A DNA stretch of 64,000 bases from Simmondsia chinensis (Eukaryota; Streptophyta; Magnoliopsida; Caryophyllales; Simmondsiaceae). The DNA lies in assembly GCA_018398585.1 (NCBI GenBank), contig JAGTTD010000008.1:31797208-31861207 (forward strand), in the 5' to 3' direction. Positions 1 to 11,270 of the stretch are shown here, piece after piece; position 1 is the stretch's first letter; every line of letters starts with the position of its first letter. The position numbers were made by a program, and so were the translations under genes. The notes under the pieces are model-generated. The model searched no databases and was not told the DNA's origin. It was given only the letters and a program-made list of their open reading frames with translations.

Positions 1-352
1 GATATAGAAGATCTTCCACCAACTGTAACTGAAGGTACAAGATGATGTATTTTCCAAGGCAGCCACATAAAACAACACGTGAGAAGATGTTCTTTCCTAG
101 CTCCCCCCCTCTCTCTTTCTCCCTCCCCAGTTCATTCCCATGCTCGGTAAGGACTGAAAACGTTTAGAAAGTGGATTAAGATATCATAAGGGTATAAGAT
201 AAAGAAGATATAATATCACATAGCGCAAAAGCAGTTTAATTCTCAACTTGTCTCAACAATGTGGAAATCAGAACACTCCAGATCTTCCGAACAATTCAAC
301 AATTCACTTCCTGAAGGGTGGACAAGAACAAATAACTTGAAATGTATCTTAC

Positions 353-3061
353 TTTATGGGAGACAGTTCCTTGGACGAAGGGGATATATCTTGACTGATT
401 CCCTTGGCAGACTGTGCAGCCAACTCCATCAAGAAAGCAGCAAATAGCAGTAAAACTGAAAGCAACAAGGAGCTGGAGTTCAGAGAAAAACAATTTCAAT
501 TGTGCAAATCTCAACAGAAGGGATACATACAAGATCCCAATGAAGCCATCCCTGCAGCAAACAATGATCCAAAAAGTTGCCCAAGGGTAGCACCGGCACC
601 AATAAATCCAAACAATCTTGAACCTGACTGGATATAAAACAAAGTTACATGTGCACATAATCCATAGGTACAGCTAATAGACAAGATAGTGACAAACCTC
701 GCTATCCATAACATCAATTACTCTAGCCCAAGTTGAAGAAATGGTGATTAGGTTAAGCAGAGCAATCTACAAAAATTTCAAAAATGCCCTATTAGAAGCT
801 TAAATTTAATATATAAGAGCAGCACAGAACCAAAGCAAGAATATGGTCATACCCAAAGGAACAAGCCCATTCTCACAAAGATGTAAAATAATGAGTAGCT
901 GCTCCAGCCTGAAGCATGTGAAATAGTGGGTTGATTATCATGAATCACAGGATCTTGTTCTAGAGTAGAAGATCCAGAGATCGAATCCTGTCAACGCAAA
1001 AGGAGAATCAAGCCAAGCAAGCATAACATTAGACACAAAATCACACAGACAATTTCTCACAGCTCAGAAGCATTGTGCTTTAGCATGAGATAGATTCTCA
1101 CCTTCAAGTCCGATGGTGGCTTTCCAGTTGAGGAAGCATGCCATAAAATGAAAAATACAACAAGTGATATGCTAAAGAACCTGTGTATCAGTACCAGAGC
1201 CTGAAATGTAATAAAACAGATATTAGGGGATGACAAGTGAAACTATGCATCGTGGAATCCAGCATGGATGCAAAGAGGAATAGCTTACATGAAAAGTACC
1301 AGCCAGCAACTAATATGAAGTGAAGCAAAATCTTTCGGGCGTAATAATGAACATTATGCAGATATAATAACCCATCAAACATTATGCCGATATAATGAAC
1401 TACAATACAAGGGTCCTTCAAACTCTACAAGGAACTATGATTGCAGACATGATGAACCCATCAAACTATTGGGTTGATTTTGATTCAGTTTTGTCTGGGA
1501 TTATACAGCTACCAACCTATTCGCAGTGCCTTTTCCCAATTACACACCAACCCTAATTCAGGCCCCAATTCCATGCGTATTATTAAGAACTTCACATGTG
1601 AATATAATTAAAATATCCCACAATGGAGTGATCAGAGAAAATATATCAACATATAAGCCTAATGCGCTACTCCACATCTATGAAGCATTGACACTTTTTT
1701 TTTTTTTTTGCAAGTGTATCAATGTCCGACACATTTTGATACATGTCATATATGTAAAAATAAGTATCAATTTTTTTCATTTTTAATTTTAAATTTCCGA
1801 CACGTAGCGATACAGTCCGACACGTTTTTGGGGACAAACTTGAGGACTTGTCTATCTTTTGTTTTTGTGTAGATATTCCTTGGCCTAGTTTAGTATGCAA
1901 TGGAATTAGTTGTTCGTCATGCTTACACTACCCGTGACAAACTCACTACGAATGGTTTTTGTTAATGTGGGTGGATTGTAACTCTATAATACATGGGTAA
2001 GTAGAAGTCAAAATATGCCATATTGGGATCAATGAAATTCTTGTTACATTTTCTCTCACTTTATTCAATTGTTAATTTGAGTGTCCTATGCTTTCTAAAT
2101 GTGTGATTCTAATATATAAACAATGGTTGATTATTAACTTAATGAGAAATCATTCTTCTTACTAATTATATGGATATGCATCTTAAATATATATATATAT
2201 AATTGCTTTTGTGATGAACCTCACTTGGGTTACGTACGGGCCTCAAACATGCCACCTCCATGAGTATGGCCTAAGTCATACGTACCAAATGTGCCAAATT
2301 GTGTAGGACAACTCAATACACATCCATACAAGATAGAAATTCAACAGACTACAACAAGCAGAAAACGAGAAATCAAATATGGGGGTGAATACCCTGGCTT
2401 TAGAGAGATTGGGCAAGGAGAATACAAGCGTTGAAACCGGTGCCGCAATCAATGTAAGAACCAAAGAACCTATAAAGAGCCCCGGAAGATTTGAGAGCCC
2501 TAGTGATAAAGCCCCCTCATCTCGCAATGGTAATACCACAAAGTATGCACTCAAAATCTGCACATCAAAATCACACACTATTTAAGTCAACCAATCATCA
2601 ATTTTTACCTCATTTTCAGGGCTCGATTTGGTAGAGGAGGCAACCCTTTCCGTCAGAAAACTAAAGATTTTCCGCCATTTGTTTCAATGTACAACTTGTT
2701 CCTACTTTATAATTTTTTTTTTTATTTTAAAACAAAATATTTTCTGCCAATAATTCTATGCCATTTTATAACCAATCTAATCTTAATCTGATCCAAACCC
2801 GATAAATACCTCTAGCCTTTGGAATGCTGACTCCTGACATTTCGCAGAAGAAGTCATTTTCTACCATTTGGAGGGAAAACCTTTTTCCCTCAGAAAATCT
2901 TTTCCGTCAAAAAATGCTCGTTAAACAACAAAAAACGAAAAAAATCAAATCATACATACGAAGAAGAAAGAAGAAGAGGAATGAAGAAGAACAGAAGTCT
3001 CGTGAGGTCGCACGGTGACGATCGCCGACAAGATACCCTCCATCCGAGACTCCAATCTCAT
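353..3061 (-). CDS. MFS-type multi-pass membrane transporter, exons 1-7 (3' part beyond window)
   Basis: Seven exons join with consistent GT-AG sites and phases: 2960-3061 (start codon 3059-3061), 2393-2557, 1102-1200, 853-987, 698-766, 531-627 and 353-455. They give 256 codons, ending in phase 2 at a GTAAGA donor. Hydrophobic stretches cover much of each exon. Recognisable blocks are SAYFVVLPLRDEGA and LSNLPGLFIGSL (exon 2), ITISSTWARVIDVMDSE (exon 5) and GFIGAGATLGQLFGSLFA (exon 6). From memory these match a plant-conserved MFS-type protein distantly like bacterial NTP/NDP-exchange carriers (the PLRDE motif); the substrate is unknown to me. A second in-frame ATG lies at codon 7. The rest of the protein should continue left of position 353, but I could not fix the next exon in the last 350 bases. 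A long-inverted-repeat transposon begins only about 100 bp upstream of the start codon. Confidence 0.8.
1680..1830. repeat. Dispersed repeat with T15 tract and GTCCGACACG motifs in MFS intron 2
   Basis: A run of 15 T residues is followed by AT-rich sequence holding three copies of the motif TCCGACAC(A/G). The whole sits in the 1.2-kb second intron of the MFS-type gene. It looks like a fragment of a dispersed element, but I see no termini or target duplication. Confidence 0.3.
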
Positions 3062-3603
3062 CTTCGATCGATCGATTAATGGAGGAAGATTTGACAATTT
3101 TTTTGAATTTCAGCTCCAGAGGACTGCTTTCTACATGCGCTTCATTGCATCGATCAAGGGATCAAAGTGCCATTTTCTTGACTAAGGGAACAAAAATAGT
3201 CAACTTAGTCACCTAAACTCATGATTTGAAAATTTTAGTCACTCAGCTCTTAATAAAGATCTTGTTTAGTCCCTCAAATGATTTAAAATAGGTGAATTGT
3301 TCACCCAAATCTGTTTTCGACGAATTTGGTCAATAAGCTTATTCATTGAATAAGAGTCTGATATGAGATGGGGTCCGTAAGAACGAGCCGGACTCAAGCT
3401 CTAACTGCATGCCGACTTAATATTTCCTGCAAGATTCAAACAGACGGTGAGAGGAACCCGCGAGGTAACCCACGGAGGATCCCTCCAACGCTCAAGTCAG
3501 TACTTATCTCATGAAATAATATTAAAAGAAAGTAATAAATACATATAAAAGACTTAGCTTGCGAAGAGTAGAAAGTTGAGTACCCCACCCCATGTATATA
3601 TAG

Positions 3604-3781
3604 GCCAAGAGGCCTGGTCGCCCGGCACATGGGCAACCACCCCTCGGGCGACCACTACTGGTCACCATCTTCATGGGCAATGGGCGACGGGCGACCACCC
3701 CTTGTTCACCCACCTTGGGCGATGGTCGCCCATTACGGGCAACAGGGTCGCCCGGCACATGGGCGAGCATGTGGTCGCCCA
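3604..3781. repeat. GC-rich GGTCGCCC/GGGCGACC short-period array, left part
   Basis: The octamer GGTCGCCC and its inverse GGGCGACC recur many times, separated by GGCACATGGGCAACC-like spacers. This makes a GC-rich, palindrome-rich block in AT-rich surroundings. The same array resumes at 7476-7590 after Copia-A, so the retrotransposon landed inside the array. The inverted octamers could form hairpins. Confidence 0.75.
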
Positions 3782-3901
3782 TGTTGGGGTATTTCTTCAC
3801 AAACCGGGTATCCTTCGATCTCAGGTTTCGAGGCGCGTAATCACTTTCCTTAAGACTTATTGCAAGTATATAGAAATAGTCTCAGAGATACAACGACAAC
3901 C
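3782..3901 (-). repeat. Copia-A 3' LTR remnant
   Basis: About 120 bases match positions 6853 to about 6972 with scattered substitutions, up to the AGATACAA(C/T)GACAA block. Homology then stops and reverse transcriptase coding sequence follows. This marks the breakpoint of an internal deletion. Confidence 0.85.
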
Positions 3902-6824
3902 AAAGTTAAATCTGTCCAACACCTTTTCTATATAGTGAGATTGAGATAAGGATAGCGAGTCACCACTCCTCATAATCCTCATGCCAAGAATAAACTCGGC
4001 CTCACCCACGTCTTTCATAGCGAAGTTCATTGAGAGAAACTGTTTTGTTTTCTCCACTTGTTCCAAATCTGTACCAAAAATCAACATGTCATCGACATAA
4101 AGGCATATAATGACTCCTTTGTCATTTTTTAACTTGCTATAGACATATTTATCCGATTCATTGATTATGAATCCATTGTTTAGGACAACTTGGTCAAACT
4201 TTTGATGCCATTAATTAGGGGCTTGCTTTAGCCCATACAGAGAACGTATGAGTTTATATAATTTTCTCTCGTGGCCCGGAACAATAAACCCTTCCAGTTG
4301 TTCCATGTACACCTCCTCTTCTAGTTCATCATTTGAGAATGTTGTTTTGACATCCATTTGGTGAATTTCTAGCTTGTAAATTGAGGCAAGAGCAATTAAC
4401 ACTCTTATAGTCGATATCCTTGCCACTAGGCATATGTAACAAAGTAGTCTATCCCATGTTTTTGGGTAAATCTTTTAGCCACAAAACGGGCCTTGAACTT
4501 ATCAATAGTTTCATTGACCTTCATCTTTTTCTTGAAGATCCACTTACACCCGATGGGCTTGTTTCCTCATGGAAGATCCACCAATACCCAAGTATTATTG
4601 CCCATGATAGAATCCATCTCATCATTTACCGCCTCTCTCCAAAAGGAGGCATTATGAGACCTCATAGCCTCGTTAAACGTCATAGGTATAGACTCTATGA
4701 CACAACAATATGGAGTTTGATATTCCACAGTCTCTGGTACCTTCTACCAAAAATGTGCAGAAGTCCAGTCCGAAAGATTTCTCTTTCCATGCTCTTTTAC
4801 TCCTTCGGAGTTCTAGAGCATTATCAGGGATTTCATCCTCCATCTTATGACACTAGATTGTCATTCTCAACTGGTACAATATCCCTTGGTCTAGGAATAG
4901 AAGTGAACCGATTCTCATCAAAAATGGCATCTCAGGTTCAGGGACTTTAACAACTGTCCTACATCCCCAAACTCTAATATAACTCAAATTAGGGGCTTAT
5001 TTGTTCCAATATTCATACAAGGTTGTTTTACTTTTCTTACTAGGAACACGATTCAAAATATGACAGGCCCTAAGCATGGCCTCACCTCAAAAACCATCAC
5101 TAAGTCCAGAGTAAGACAACATGGCATTGATCATCTCGGTTAAAGTACGAGTTTTCCATTCTGCCACGCCATTTTGCTGTGGCGTACAAGGCGCCGTGAC
5201 CTCATGTATAATTCCTGTGGTTTCAAAGTATTTGGGATCATAATACTTCCCACCACGATCTGATCTAAGTCGTTTCATGAATGTTTCGCAATGCAGTTCG
5301 GTTTCAGCCTTGAATGCCTTAAATATATCAATTGATTCGTCTTTATGATTTATGAGATATACATAGCAATATCTTGAGAAATCGTCCATAAAAGTGATGA
5401 AATATCTCTTTCCCCTCAAAGTCGGGGTATTCTTAAGATCACACAAGTCACTATAAACTAAATCAAGTAAACTTGTTTGTCTTAACACCGAAGGAAATGG
5501 TAAGCGTGTTATCTTCGTTAGCATACATGTTTTACACTGCTCATTAACTTTATTAATAAGTGGAATTAATGATAAATTAGTCATCTCATGCATTCTACGA
5601 AAATTAACATGACCTAATCTTTGATGCCAAAGAAATGTAGTATCAAGCATATACACCGAACCAACATTATTATTATCATTAATATTTATTTTGAACATTC
5701 CCTCATACAGGTATCCTTTCCCAGCAAAACACCCCACCCTTGGACAGTACAAACTTATCGGCCTCGAAGACCAATTTGAACCCGAACCTATTCAACAAGC
5801 TACCAAACATGAGGTTCTTTTTCACATCTGGGGCGTAACACACATCGGTAAGAGTAATGGTTTTTCCAGAAGTGAATAGCAAATCAACTTTCCCCTTACC
5901 CTTAACCAGTATGGTTGCACCGTTACCCATAAATAACACAATTCCGTTATCTATGGGTTCAAAACTTTTAAAAAAATCCTATCTTTACAAACGTGTTTTG
6001 TAGCCCCGGAGTCAACCCACCAAGAATCATCATCTTGGACTAGGTTGATCTCTGAGATCATCACCATGAAGTTATTATTCGAATTTTTGGTGCGATGATC
6101 CTGCCCTTTGCCTTTCTTATTCCTAAGGCGATAACAGTCCTTCCTTAAGTGACTGGGCTTCTGACACTTCCAACAAATAGGCGTCGGCCTCTTCTCATCA
6201 TGTTTCTTGTGGAAGTGTCCAGTTCGTATCCTTCCTCAATTCTCAAGTGGTTAGCCAATTCCTCGATAGACATGTCTTCCTTCTTGTGTTTGAGACTTTT
6301 TTTAATGTCTCTCCACAAAGGTGGAAGTTTGTCTATCAAGGATGAAACAACAATTGTATCATTCAAGTTCATGTTGTGTTGTTTAAGTTATTTAAATTTC
6401 TCTCAATTTCATGAAATTGTTCCATTACCGAACAATTATCAACCATTTTGTAATTGTTAAATTGACTACCTAAAAATTTCTTACTTGTTGCATCTTCCGC
6501 CATGTATCGGGCTTCAAGTGCATCCCAAAGTTTCTTGGTGGTAGGAACATTGGAGTAGATGTCAAACAGTGCATCTGTCATGCCGTTGAGGATGTGTCCC
6601 CTGCATATATAGTCATCGTTCTCCCCCTTCAAGCGGGATCGTTGTTCGGTCAGAGTCTCCTCCTCTTTAGTAGGAGGTTCAGGAATTGGTGTATTAAGGA
6701 CACACACCACATTCAAAGTCGTAATCAGAAAATGCATCTTTCTTTGCTAGCGTCAGAAGTTGCCACCATCAAATCGATCTAGGTTCACAAAGTTGGCTGT
6801 CATTTCTCACAATGAAGAAACCAT
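3902..6824 (-). pseudogene. Copia-A gag-pol pseudogene (RNase H missing)
   Basis: Minus-strand reading: the gag start codon is at 6822-6824, with a stop soon after. The gag body around 6369-6737 contains YICRGHILNGMTDALFDIY and MEQFHEIERNLN. A CCHC knuckle (CWKCQKPSHLRKDC) lies near 6140-6180 and the protease block WWVDSGATKHVC near 6010. The integrase (5087-5752) has an LWHQRLGHVNF start, a CKTC zinc pair, a YSDLCD aspartate, RSDRGG and the AEWKTRT glutamate. The reverse transcriptase (to 3902) has QMDVKTTFSNDELEEEVYM, SLYGLKQAP and an intact LYVDDMLIFGTD catalytic motif. Stops and frame shifts separate these pieces, so the copy cannot encode its own machinery. Confidence 0.9.
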
Positions 6825-6852
6825 CTCAAACAGAAAAATTGAGTCTTAAGAT

Positions 6853-7475
6853 TGTTGGGGTATTTCTTCATAAACTGGGAATCCTTCGATCTTAGGTGTC
6901 GAGGTGCGTGATCACTTTCCTTAAGACTTATTTCAAGTATATAAAAATAGTCTCATAGATACAATGACAAGCAAACTCAATGAAGTGAAACACTATGTAG
7001 GGAGGAGGCATGAGAGAAGTATATGAGAATGAACTTTCAAGTTTTCCAAGAACAACACACACCAACACTTGCAATCTTTTGTAAGATTAATACAATATTT
7101 TCCAAAAGTTATTCATGAACCAAGTGGGGAGTATTTATATGTTCATAAGTGAAAGGAGACGTCTTAAATGAACCCCTAAGTTATCCCCAAAATACCGGGA
7201 AAAAACTGTGCAAGTAATGGCCAAAACTGACCTGTGTGTCGAAGCTGTGTGTCAACACACAATGCAACACACAGCCTTACTGTAAATTTGTGTGTGGACA
7301 CACAGTACCTATGTGTCGACACATAGAAGCCATAGATTGTTTCTGCAGGATTGTGTGTCGACAAACGGTACTTGTGTGTCAACACACACCTCCGACATAC
7401 CAAAACACTTAGAATAATTACGAAACACTTCTCGAACACTTTATTCATTGTACTTATTTTGAAAATACATCAACA
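6853..7475 (-). repeat. Copia-A 5' LTR (623 bp)
   Basis: The LTR has TG...CA termini and the right GCCCA duplication. It shares its plus-strand start (TGTTGGGGTATTTCTTCA) with 3782. Between 7230 and 7395 it carries diverged copies of the palindrome TGTGTGTCGACACACA. Both Copia families place this palindrome array at the same LTR position. Confidence 0.9.
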
Positions 7476-7590
7476 GCCCATGGTCGCCCACCTTGGCCGT
7501 ATGGGCGACCAAGTGGTCGCTTGGCACGTGGGCAACCCTTGTGTTTAGGGCAACTAGTTGGTCACCCGCCCTTTTGGGTGCCATTAGGGT
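7476..7590. repeat. GGTCGCCC/GGGCGACC array, right part
   Basis: This is the continuation of the array that ends at 3781. It starts with the GCCCA duplication of Copia-A and contains several GGTCGCCC or GGGCGACC units before fading into the TTTTGGGTGCC stretch near 7580. Confidence 0.7.
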
Positions 7591-8659
7591 GCTCGTTTCG
7601 CATTGCAGGTAATTGGATGAGTAGATATTGGGCTAGTATTATAAGCATTTAAGATATCTAGCTAATATTTTAAAATATCGGGCTAGCATTATAAACAAAA
7701 TCATATTTTAAAGATTCAGTCATCCAACTCTTAATAAAAATCTATTGGTAACCAAGTAGTTTCAAATGTATAAATTGGTTACTAGAGTCACATTTTGGTG
7801 AACTCTATCACCCACAACTGTAAAAAAAGTTCATTTTGATCAATTATGCAATTAAAAATGATAAAGTTCATTGGTTAAATATAAAAAGAATAAATTTAGT
7901 CACTTATATAATTTTGCAATAATAAACTTCATTACCTAAGTGTAATATAACGTGTTTTCAATTTGAGCACTAAAACTTACAAGAACGCAATAAACTTACA
8001 AGTATATGAATTTTTTCATGAAAAATTGAGGGTTTTTTTTTGTTTGACTGAAATGGTTGGGAGTCAACCCCTTTTTATCAACTGGGGAGGGAAATTTGGA
8101 CAGAAGTAATTAATTTAGAGTTAATATTATAATTCTTAGTCTTTTATCATTGTAAGTATATTTAAATTATTCTCATTTGTTTGTTTAAAATATCTTTAAT
8201 TTTTAGTATGACCAAATTGATTACTTATCTTTTAACTTTTTTTTCAATGTTAATAATAGATAAAGGCTAATTTAGTTACAAAATAAAAGATGAACAACTA
8301 TTTTGAAAAAAAAGAAGTGACGGTTAAATTTCAAGAAAGTTATAAAAGCAGAGACCAAAGAAATAAATACTTATTATCAAATTTGTTATTTTTTTTTACT
8401 AGAGTGGTAAATTTAATCAATTTTAAAACATTTGGGTGACTAAATGAGATTTTTATTAGGAGGTTGGTGACCGAATCTCCCAAAATTTGAGTTGAATGAT
8501 CAACTTATTCATTTTAAACGACTTGAGTGACTCAAAGGGACTTTAATAGGAGTTGAGTGACTAAATCTTCCAAAGTTTAAATTTCGTGACTAAATGGGCC
8601 ATTTTTTGTCACTTTAATGACCAAAAGGGGACTTTTATACAAATTGAGAATTTACTAAG

Positions 8660-9665
8660 GCTCTATTTGACAAGTGGAATTGGAATTAGACTGTAAAATT
8701 GCAACTTCAACTCTATTGGAATTGAAATTCTGATGGAATTGGAATTCCATTATTTGGTTCATCAAAGGAATTGGTGATCGGAATTATAATTACATAATGA
8801 TTCGAATCATTAAGGGTTTTCGGTCAAGTGAGTTGGAGTATTTAGAGTTTTAAATTAACTATAGTTGGATTTTGGTCAGAGCAGTTCACATTGTGTTCAA
8901 ATTATTATGGTTGGAGCAAATCACTTTGAGTTCGAGTTATTCGAGTTTTGAGTCAAATCGGGTCGAGTATTTCGTCAAATCATTTAGTGTTCAAGTTATC
9001 TCAAATTTTCAGTTAATTGGGTTATGTTTTATCGGGATTCAGACTAGTTACGATCGGATTTGAGCTCATTTAGGTCATTTCAAGCTCGATTCATCCTAGT
9101 TTTGGGACAAATGAGTTGTATCATTTCATATTTTGAGTCATTTAGATGAGTCAGTTCATTTTGAGTATGAATCGTATTAAGTTTTTGGTTAATTTGGTCG
9201 AGTAATTTTCACTTTGGCTGAGCTTGTTTACACCACAATCAAGTCAAGTAGTTTCATTTTCTAGATTTGAGTCGTCTCGAGTTTTGGGTCAATTGGGCTG
9301 GGTCACTTTAGACTTTGAGCTAAAGTGATTTCAGTCATTTCAAGTTCACATAATTCGAGTTAGATGATTTCGAAGTTCGGATCAAATTTTAGGTTGTATC
9401 TAAGCCTTTAGTTTTTGAGTCATCTTGGATTTGGGTTAATTAAGTGGGATCATTTTGGATTTTAGGTCAATAAAGCTAATATGGAATTGCGATTCCTTAC
9501 CCCCACCCCAAGGAATCAGAAAGTATTATTTTCAGTTAAAACCAAATTCCATGGAATTAGGTAGTGAAATTGTAATTCCAATTCTAGTAGGAGAACCAAA
9601 CAACATAATTATAATTCTGAGCCCCAATTCCAGCCTCGAATTCCATGCTCCAAACATGATCTAAT
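8660..9665. mobile_element. 1-kb non-autonomous element with AATTCC-rich ends, copy 1
   Basis: Both ends are rich in GGAATTGGAATT / AATTCCAATTC motifs and carry TTTGGTTCA or GAACCAAAC, which makes a loose terminal inverted repeat. The inside is a chain of short units of the type TTGAGTCATTT-GGGTC without coding capacity. The reverse complement of 40168-41100 matches it along its whole length. It abuts the right inverted repeat of the neighbouring long-TIR element. No clear target duplication is seen. Confidence 0.6.
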
Positions 9666-10100
9666 GGATTTGTCTTTCACGGGTGAAAGTATATTAATTG
9701 CATTTTATTTATTATTATAAGTTAATTTTCTTATATCTTACTGGTCAATGTGAAAGTAGCGGAGTATTTTATTATCAATCTTCAATAATATATTATTTAT
9801 ATGATCGATCTTTTAATATTAGAATAATTTAGTAAAACAAATAGACAAAAGTGTAATTAATACCACTGAACATGTACCCCTTGGGCAGATGTTGGAAAAA
9901 CTCTTTTGTGATAAATGGAGATGAGTCGTGTTCGCTGGTGCGTGTGGGCTCGTCCTTATACTTTGAATGGTTGGCTTTTTTAAGTTTAATATGAGTCCAA
10001 ATAATTCATTCAGCTTAATAAGTCAATTTGAAGAGGCTCAGCAGACTAAACAATTCCATATTAATGTCACTTTATTGGCATAAGTGAACCAAACTGGAGG
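9666..10100. other. Non-coding spacer
   Basis: AT-rich sequence between two repeats. I see no reading frame, RNA gene or recognisable element in it. Confidence 0.5.
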
Positions 10101-10104
10101 GTAG

Positions 10105-10291
10105 ATGTATGCAGTTTTTTCCGTTCAGGGTGTTACCCTGAAGGGAGGCTATTTTCGAGAACCTCCAACCGGAGGGGTGCAACACGAGGACTTTCCAAAA
10201 GGTCACCCATTTTGGTACTACTCTTGTCCAAGTACACTTAACTTCGGAGTTCTAATGAGATCCGGTGCTTGCGTATTAGTACCTTCTTATT
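10105..10291 (-). mobile_element. 5S rRNA-headed SINE, copy 1
   Basis: On the minus strand the sequence starts with a diverged 5S rRNA head: CACCGGATCTCATTAGAACT, AAGTTAAGTGTACTTGGACA, AGAGTAGTACC and ATGGGTGACC. These cover the region that holds the internal RNA polymerase III promoter in 5S genes (box A, intermediate element, box C). It then passes through TCCTCGTGTTGCACCCCTC into a non-5S body (GGTTGGAGGTTCTCGAAAAT, CTTCAGGGT, CTGCATACATC) shared with the copies at 52936 and 61409. The 3' end of the body is missing here. Confidence 0.65.
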
Positions 10292-10399
10292 ATTTTTGAA
10301 GGGCTACCCTAAAGCAACACCCCTTGCAATGCATGTGTTTAATTGATTGTTGATGGAGAATTTTCCTAGTCCATCAGATAATTTGTGTGTGTTCAAAAT

Positions 10400-11270
10400 A
10401 AAAAGATAATTTGTGATGTAAATAAGTCAACTCATGAGCTCTAATTAGCCAACTTTTCAACAAGTTTGGAAGATTTGACTCATATAGCTGATGAGTTAAG
10501 TTTGAGCCTCATAATGCCCAAGAATGGAGGCTTAGGAGCCTAATTGAGCCAATCTTGATATATGACTCCAGTTAAGTTAAGCTCGAACTCAGCAGAGTTT
10601 GAACAAGACTATGTTGATCTTAAATGATATTGAATGAGACCAGTTGAGCATGAAAAGCTCAGTTTCGAGCTCAACCGAGTTGAGTCAAGATTATGAAACT
10701 ATAAAGGGTCGTCTCATTTTTGAGCTTGAGCTTAGTTGAGCATGAGCCTAGTGAATCTTAAGTATGTAGGCTTACGAGCTAATGAGCCTATCTTAATATA
10801 ATTGTTTAGCTCAAATATTCTCAATTAAGCCAAGTTCGAGCTTAAATGAGCAAGTTCCAACTTAGAAGAGTCTTAACAAGCCTACACCAAGTTTAAATGA
10901 ACCTCAGTAGGTGAGCTTAACTCGAATTTCACTAAACTAGATTCAAGCTCAATTGAGCCGAGCTGAGATGAGCCCGAGCCTATAATGAGCCAAGCTAGAG
11001 CTTGAATTTTCGTGGCTTAGTGAGCTTGATCCAAGCTTGTGCCAAGCTAGAGGTTGAATTTTCCAAGCTCAGTGAGCTTGATCTAGGGCTATGTCAAGTT
11101 AAATGTTGATGAGCTAAGCCTAAATATTGACGAGCTCTAAACCCTAAAGCTAGAGCTTGACGAGCTCTAAGTACAGCCAAACATTCACAAGTGCATCTCA
11201 AACTTGACAAGTTTGTGCTCAACTTGGCTCATTTATACTCCCACTTCAGCTCAAAATGCAATCTTAGGTG
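10400..11270. repeat. GAGCTC/AGCTTGAGC-rich dispersed repeat
   Basis: The stretch is a dense chain of variants of GAGCTC, AGCTTGAGC and GAGCCAAGC without long tandem periodicity. Similar blocks occur at 39450-39890, 56370-56760, 60390-61145 and 63497-63967, so this is a family of non-autonomous repeats. It has no coding capacity. Confidence 0.6.

Larger units (their letters stand above)
3782..7475 (-). mobile_element. Copia-A, Ty1/copia LTR retrotransposon, 3' end deleted
   Basis: The element is bounded by the 5-bp direct repeat GCCCA (3777-3781 and 7476-7480) and has TGTTG...CAACA ends on the plus strand. Read on the minus strand it has a 5' LTR (6853-7475), gag, a CCHC knuckle, protease, integrase and part of reverse transcriptase, and then jumps straight into about 120 bp of the 3' LTR (3782 to about 3901). 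RNase H and most of the 3' LTR are missing. Because both duplications survive, the loss was an internal deletion after insertion. It belongs to the same family as Copia-B. Confidence 0.9.
3160..8655. mobile_element. Non-autonomous DNA element with long terminal inverted repeats (Mutator-like or foldback type), split by Copia-A
   Basis: The left end (about 3165-3310) and the reverse complement of the right end (about 8500-8650) align over roughly 150 bp. Shared blocks are TTTAGTCACTCARCTC, TTAATAAAGATC/TATTAAAGTCCC and a TTTAAAAT block. The right arm holds further diverged copies of the unit GTGACTAAATGAGATTTTTA, so the inverted repeat is itself internally repetitive. Without Copia-A the element is about 1.8 kb. 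It has no coding capacity. Its core carries the GGTCGCCC array. I did not find the 9-bp duplication expected of a Mutator-like element, so the class is inferred from long inverted repeats alone. Confidence 0.5.

Noticed and set aside
4420..4950. 176-codon plus-strand frame
   Set aside because: It is antisense to the Copia-A pol pseudogene and has no recognisable domain.
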